Notes under the pieces: model-generated
Databases searched by the model: none
What the model was told of the DNA's origin: nothing
Seen by the model: only the letters and a program-made list of their open reading frames with translations
Made by a program: the position numbers and the translations under genes
In this document: piece by piece, positions 61,044-64,000 of the stretch
How the letters are laid out: every line of letters starts with the position of its first letter
How positions within the stretch are numbered: the first letter of the stretch is position 1
DNA from: Hyphomicrobiales bacterium
GTDB lineage: Bacteria > Pseudomonadota > Alphaproteobacteria > Rhizobiales > Rhizobiaceae
DNA: 64,000 nucleotides
Reading direction: 5' to 3'
Assembly: GCA_900466005.1 (NCBI GenBank)
Contig: UEGQ01000012.1
Coordinates: forward strand, 1-64,000

Positions 61044-61744
61044 AGCCGTTGACGGGCAAGAGAGCTCTGGTGACCGGAGCGGCCAGCGGCATCGGCCGGG
61101 CTGTCGCGGAGGCGCTGGCGGCCGAAGGCGCCACGGTGATCGGCCTCGATCTGAGGGCGCAGGAGGGGAGCCAATCCATTCTCGCCTGCGATCTCGCGGA
61201 CGAGGGTCAGATCGTCTCCGGTGTCGGCGAAGCCGCGCGTCGAATGGGCGGAATCGACATCCTCGTCAACAATGCGGGCATACTCGAAGAATGCCCGCTG
61301 GGGAGCATCAGCGCCGCCCATATCGATCGCATGTTCGCGGTCAACGTGCGGGGGGCAATTCTTGTGGCGCGGGAAGCACTGCCGCATCTGCCCGATGGAG
61401 GACGGATCATCAATATCGCCTCCGAACTCGCCTATCTCGGCAGGGCGGACGCCTCCGTCTATTGCGCCACCAAGGCGGCCATCCTCGGCTTGACCCGCTC
61501 CTGGGCGCGGGAGCTCGCGCCGAAGATCCTTGTGAATGCCGTTGCTCCGGGACCGACCGACACCCCGCTTCTGGCGTTCGAGACACTGACGGTGGAACAG
61601 AAGGCGGCCGAGACGGCCAATCCCATGGGGCGGATCGGCAGGCCGGAAGAAGTGGCGGCGGCCGTGGTTTTTCTTGCAGGGCCGGGAGCCACTTTCTTCA
61701 CTGGACAATGCCTGGGCGCCAATGGCGGCGCGGCGATGATTTGA
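61037..61744 (+). CDS. Short-chain dehydrogenase/reductase (SDR) 2
   Basis: A 235-aa classical SDR with LVTGAASGIGRAVA, LVNNAGILEE, the catalytic Ser in NIASELAY and the Tyr-Lys pair in YCATK, and a PGPTDTPL C-terminal active-site segment. It differs clearly from SDR 1, so this is not a simple tandem repeat. Part of the same operon. Confidence 0.9.
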   Translation: MVKPLTGKRALVTGAASGIGRAVAEALAAEGATVIGLDLRAQEGSQSILACDLADEGQIVSGVGEAARRMGGIDILVNNAGILEECPLGSISAAHIDRMFAVNVRGAILVAREALPHLPDGGRIINIASELAYLGRADASVYCATKAAILGLTRSWARELAPKILVNAVAPGPTDTPLLAFETLTVEQKAAETANPMGRIGRPEEVAAAVVFLAGPGATFFTGQCLGANGGAAMI

Positions 61745-61754
61745 GGACGTCACG

Positions 61755-62534
61755 ATGAACGACAGCGTATTCTGGGCGGAACAGACATGGCCCGAGGCGG
61801 CCGCGAAGGTGGCCGGCGGTGCACCGATATTCCTGCCACTCGGGGCGACGGAGCAGCACGGCCATCACATGGCGCTCAATGTCGATGTCGTGTTGCCGAC
61901 GTCCATTTGTGAAACGGTCGCGAGAGCCGTGGGAGGACTGGTCCTGCCCACAATTCCCTACGGCAATCGATCGCAGCCGAAGACTGGCGGCGGATCGGCC
62001 TTCGGCGGCACGGTCAATCTTACGACCCACACGTTCTCGCTGGTGGTGCGCGACGTCCTGTGCGAGCTCTACCGGCAGAAAGTCCGGCGGATCGTGGTGG
62101 TGAACGGCCACTACGAGAACATCTGGCCTGCGGTCGAAGGCATTGAACTGGCGCTGGATGCGATCGGCCGCGACCGCTGCGACGGGCTGACGATCCTCAG
62201 GCTCGACCACTGGGATCTCGTCCAGGCCTCGACCATCGATCGGATCTTCCCTGACGGTTATCCCGGCATCGAGCTTGAGCATGCGAGCGTGATCGAGACG
62301 TCCATGATGCTGGCGCTGCGCCCGGAACTCGTCGATCTCGGTCGATCGCTTCACGACGGGCCGGCGAAGTTCAAGCCGTATGATCGCTATCCTCTTCCGC
62401 TCGCCGACGTGCCGCCGTCCGGCGTGCTGTCCATGACGGCGGGATCGCAGGCTGAGAAAGGCAATTGGCTGCTGACCGACGTGGTCAGCCGCATGACGCA
62501 GATCGTTCGAGACGAATTCGGCATTGGAGGCTAA
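61755..62534 (+). CDS. Creatininase-family amidohydrolase
   Basis: A 259-aa protein with the metal-binding motifs of the creatininase fold: LPLGATEQHGHHM near residue 30 (Glu and His ligands), DVDVVLPT-like NVDVVLP, VVVNGHYEN near 115 and LEHASVIETSMML near 175. Creatininases open cyclic amides (creatinine to creatine); relatives act on other amides and formamides. It precedes the agmatinase-family gene directly, and both are metal hydrolases for amide or guanidino groups. Confidence 0.88.
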   Translation: MNDSVFWAEQTWPEAAAKVAGGAPIFLPLGATEQHGHHMALNVDVVLPTSICETVARAVGGLVLPTIPYGNRSQPKTGGGSAFGGTVNLTTHTFSLVVRDVLCELYRQKVRRIVVVNGHYENIWPAVEGIELALDAIGRDRCDGLTILRLDHWDLVQASTIDRIFPDGYPGIELEHASVIETSMMLALRPELVDLGRSLHDGPAKFKPYDRYPLPLADVPPSGVLSMTAGSQAEKGNWLLTDVVSRMTQIVRDEFGIGG

Positions 62535-62535
62535 T

Positions 62536-63486
62536 ATGATCAACGGTAAGCATCAGCCGGTGGATGCCGCGGAGGTTCCGCGCTTTGCCGGTCAGGCCAC
62601 GTTTATGAGACTTCCTGCCGTGCCGTCCGCCGAGGGGCTCGACATCGCCCTGGTCGGCATCCCGTGGGATGGCGGAACCACCAACCGGGCCGGCGCCCGG
62701 CATGGACCGCGCGAGATCCGTAGCCAGTCGAGCCTGATGCGCAAGGTGCATCACGTTTCCAAGATCGCGCCTTTCAGCCTCGCCAATATCGCCGACGTGG
62801 GCGACCTCTCCGTCAATCCGATCGATCTGATGGATGCACTCAAGCGCATCGAAGAAGGGATCGCCAGCATCATCGCGGTGGGGGCCATTCCGCTCGCTGC
62901 CGGTGGCGACCATCTGACGACACTGCCGGTGCTGCGGGCGGTGGCCCGGCACAGGCCGGTCGGCCTCATCCATTTCGATGCCCATTCCGACACCAACGAC
63001 ACCTATTTCGGCGGCAATCGCTATACGCACGGCACGCCGTTCCGGCGCGCCATCGAGGAGGGGTTGCTCGAGCCCAAGCGCATGGTGCAGATCGGCATTC
63101 GCGGTTCGATCTATGAGACCGACGAGCACGCCTGGGCTGTGGAGCAGGGCATCCGCATCATCTACATGGAAGAGTTCACCCGCCGTGGCGTGGCCGACGT
63201 GATCGCCGAAGCGAAGGCGATCGTCGGTTCGGCGCCCACCTATGTGACCTTCGATATCGACAGCATCGATCCGTCGATGGCACCGGGAACCGGGACGCCT
63301 GAGGTCGGCGGCTTCACCACGCGCGAGGCGCAGCAGATGATCCGTCTGCTCGAAGGGGTCGATATCGTCGGTGCGGACGTCGTCGAGGTGGCACCTCCCT
63401 TCGATCTCGCCGGCATGACGGCGATCGCCGGCGCGACGATGATGTTCGAGCTGATGTGCGTGATCGCGGCGAAATTCCAAGCGTGA
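62536..63486 (+). CDS. speB: Agmatinase-family ureohydrolase
   Basis: A 316-aa ureohydrolase with all metal-ligand motifs: GGDHLTT, HFDAHSDTN and FDIDSIDPSMAPGTGTPE. Family members hydrolyse guanidino groups to urea (agmatine, guanidinobutyrate, guanidinopropionate, guanidinoacetate, guanidine). GGAGG precedes ATG 62536. In this operon it follows a creatininase-family gene and a solute transporter, so a guanidino compound other than agmatine may be the true substrate. The symbol reflects family only. Confidence 0.88.
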   Translation: MINGKHQPVDAAEVPRFAGQATFMRLPAVPSAEGLDIALVGIPWDGGTTNRAGARHGPREIRSQSSLMRKVHHVSKIAPFSLANIADVGDLSVNPIDLMDALKRIEEGIASIIAVGAIPLAAGGDHLTTLPVLRAVARHRPVGLIHFDAHSDTNDTYFGGNRYTHGTPFRRAIEEGLLEPKRMVQIGIRGSIYETDEHAWAVEQGIRIIYMEEFTRRGVADVIAEAKAIVGSAPTYVTFDIDSIDPSMAPGTGTPEVGGFTTREAQQMIRLLEGVDIVGADVVEVAPPFDLAGMTAIAGATMMFELMCVIAAKFQA

Positions 63487-63498
63487 CGGGATCCGACG

Positions 63499-63790
63499 GC
63501 GCTGGCCCATCCGCGAGGCGTGAAGGCTGAGGGTGGCCGGGCGGTCGTCTGCACCGAGCAGGTGGCGTTTCACGACACCTGCGAGATTACGCCGTTCATC
63601 GCGCTACGCCTGTGGGATGATCGGGATATTCCGGCGCCGTCGCGCGTGCTCGACAAGATCCACGAGGGCAGGGCCGCTGGCCGGCATCGGGCTTGCCGAT
63701 AACGGCATGAGCGGCTCGAACCTCTACTCGTGCGAAGTATCGATTGGGCCTGCGCATCTTCCGGTTTCCACCTTCACCTATGTCTGGTAC
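63499..63790 (+). pseudogene. Remnant of a TMADH-like NADH:flavin oxidoreductase
   Basis: From about 63499 one frame reads ALAHPRGVKAEGGRAVVCTE and ITPFIALRLWDDRDIPAPSRV, then, after a frameshift near 63665, LAGIGLADNGMSGSNLYS and EVSIGPAHLPVSTFTY in another frame. This is the N-terminal third of trimethylamine/dimethylamine-dehydrogenase-type enzymes, where the usual text is EGGWAVVCTEQ...DITPFIELRLWDD..IP...GSLAG.EL.YNG...NLYSRE. There is no start codon and the flavin/Fe-S parts are absent. Confidence 0.75.
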
Positions 63791-64000
63791 AGGCGCGGCC
63801 GCCAGTGCGAAGAGGATGAAACGGTCGGCCTTGCGCTAATCTTCGTTGGCATGACACTGTCAGGATCGAAGCCAGCTTCGCGATCCTGTTCGAAAGGGGG
63901 ACAACTCCGCTCACCTTTGCCGGAAGATCGCCGACAACTTCATCAGGCAGACGGCGGAGGCCAGACTTGCCCGCCAGCAAACGGGCCCACGAACTGCTAA
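63791..64000. other. Unassigned sequence at the right edge
   Basis: Past the flavoprotein remnant, frames of mixed phase remain open (for example a piece reading KIADNFIRQTAEARLARQQ at the very end), but none is a recognised complete gene. It may be more of the same eroded locus. Confidence 0.35.

Noticed and set aside
1..64000. CRISPR array, phage genes, integrase or replication origin
   Set aside because: No regularly spaced repeats, no integrase or phage structural genes, and no RepABC-type genes were seen on either strand.

Overview
The window is high-GC DNA, densely packed with catabolic operons whose genes commonly overlap by ATGA or GTGA. The gene content is typical of an alphaproteobacterium of the Rhizobiaceae (Sinorhizobium/Ensifer, Rhizobium, Agrobacterium, Shinella), and an accessory replicon or chromid is likely. 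Pointers are seven ABC uptake systems of five types, an L-carnitine dehydrogenase-thioesterase fusion known from rhizobia, an opine/hydroxyproline-oxidase-like trimer, a fused I+III caa3 oxidase, and promoter-like sites matching sigma-54 and rhizobial EcfG/RpoE2 consensus. This assignment is inference from gene content. I see no rRNA, tRNA, CRISPR array or replication origin.

Layout. 1-3893: the end of an oligopeptide-type transporter operon (partial binding protein, metallophosphoesterase, double ATPase). 4101-4736: a lone membrane protein (DUF6064). 5036-16573: an aryl-CoA catabolism region, with paaG-paaI-paaK-tetR divergent from paaN, a LivKHMGF-type transporter and a bifunctional beta-oxidation enzyme that has lost its C-terminus. 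16574-19808: a scarred accessory stretch with a DUF1778 antitoxin, a toxin stump, an AAA/DUF4143 ATPase and a HipB-like HTH protein. 19809-29378: a nine-gene operon on the minus strand (dipeptide-type ABC transporter, C45 peptidase/acyltransferase, sensorless sigma-54 activator, AtuA/DUF1446 protein, DUF4387 protein) with two sigma-54 promoter matches. 29760-30570: a repeat-rich regulatory-looking stretch and an IS110-family transposase remnant. 30547-39855: a carnitine-catabolism unit (GlxA/CdhR-type regulator, BKACE enzyme, carnitine dehydrogenase-thioesterase fusion, complete ABC transporter, esterase). 39875-48809: a PQQ-type sugar dehydrogenase and a DUF2231 protein, divergent from a caa3 oxidase operon (ctaG, triheme cytochrome c, coxB, Ca2+ antiporter, fused coxA/C). 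48873-56558: a polyamine-type ABC transporter with a three-subunit FAD/Fe-S amine dehydrogenase and a LysR regulator. 56712-63486: LysR regulator, NitT/TauT-type ABC transporter, two SDRs, a creatininase-family and an agmatinase-family hydrolase. 63487-64000: remnant of a TMADH-like flavin oxidoreductase.

Most units follow one plan: import a small organic solute (peptide-like compound, aryl acid, carnitine, opine/imino acid, guanidino/amide compound) and degrade it with enzymes encoded beside the transporter, under a local regulator. The best candidate for an undescribed system is the sigma-54 operon at 19809-29378: it carries its own PspF-like activator, has a second matching promoter before its last two genes, and pairs a C45 enzyme with an AtuA/DUF4387 pair of unknown substrate.
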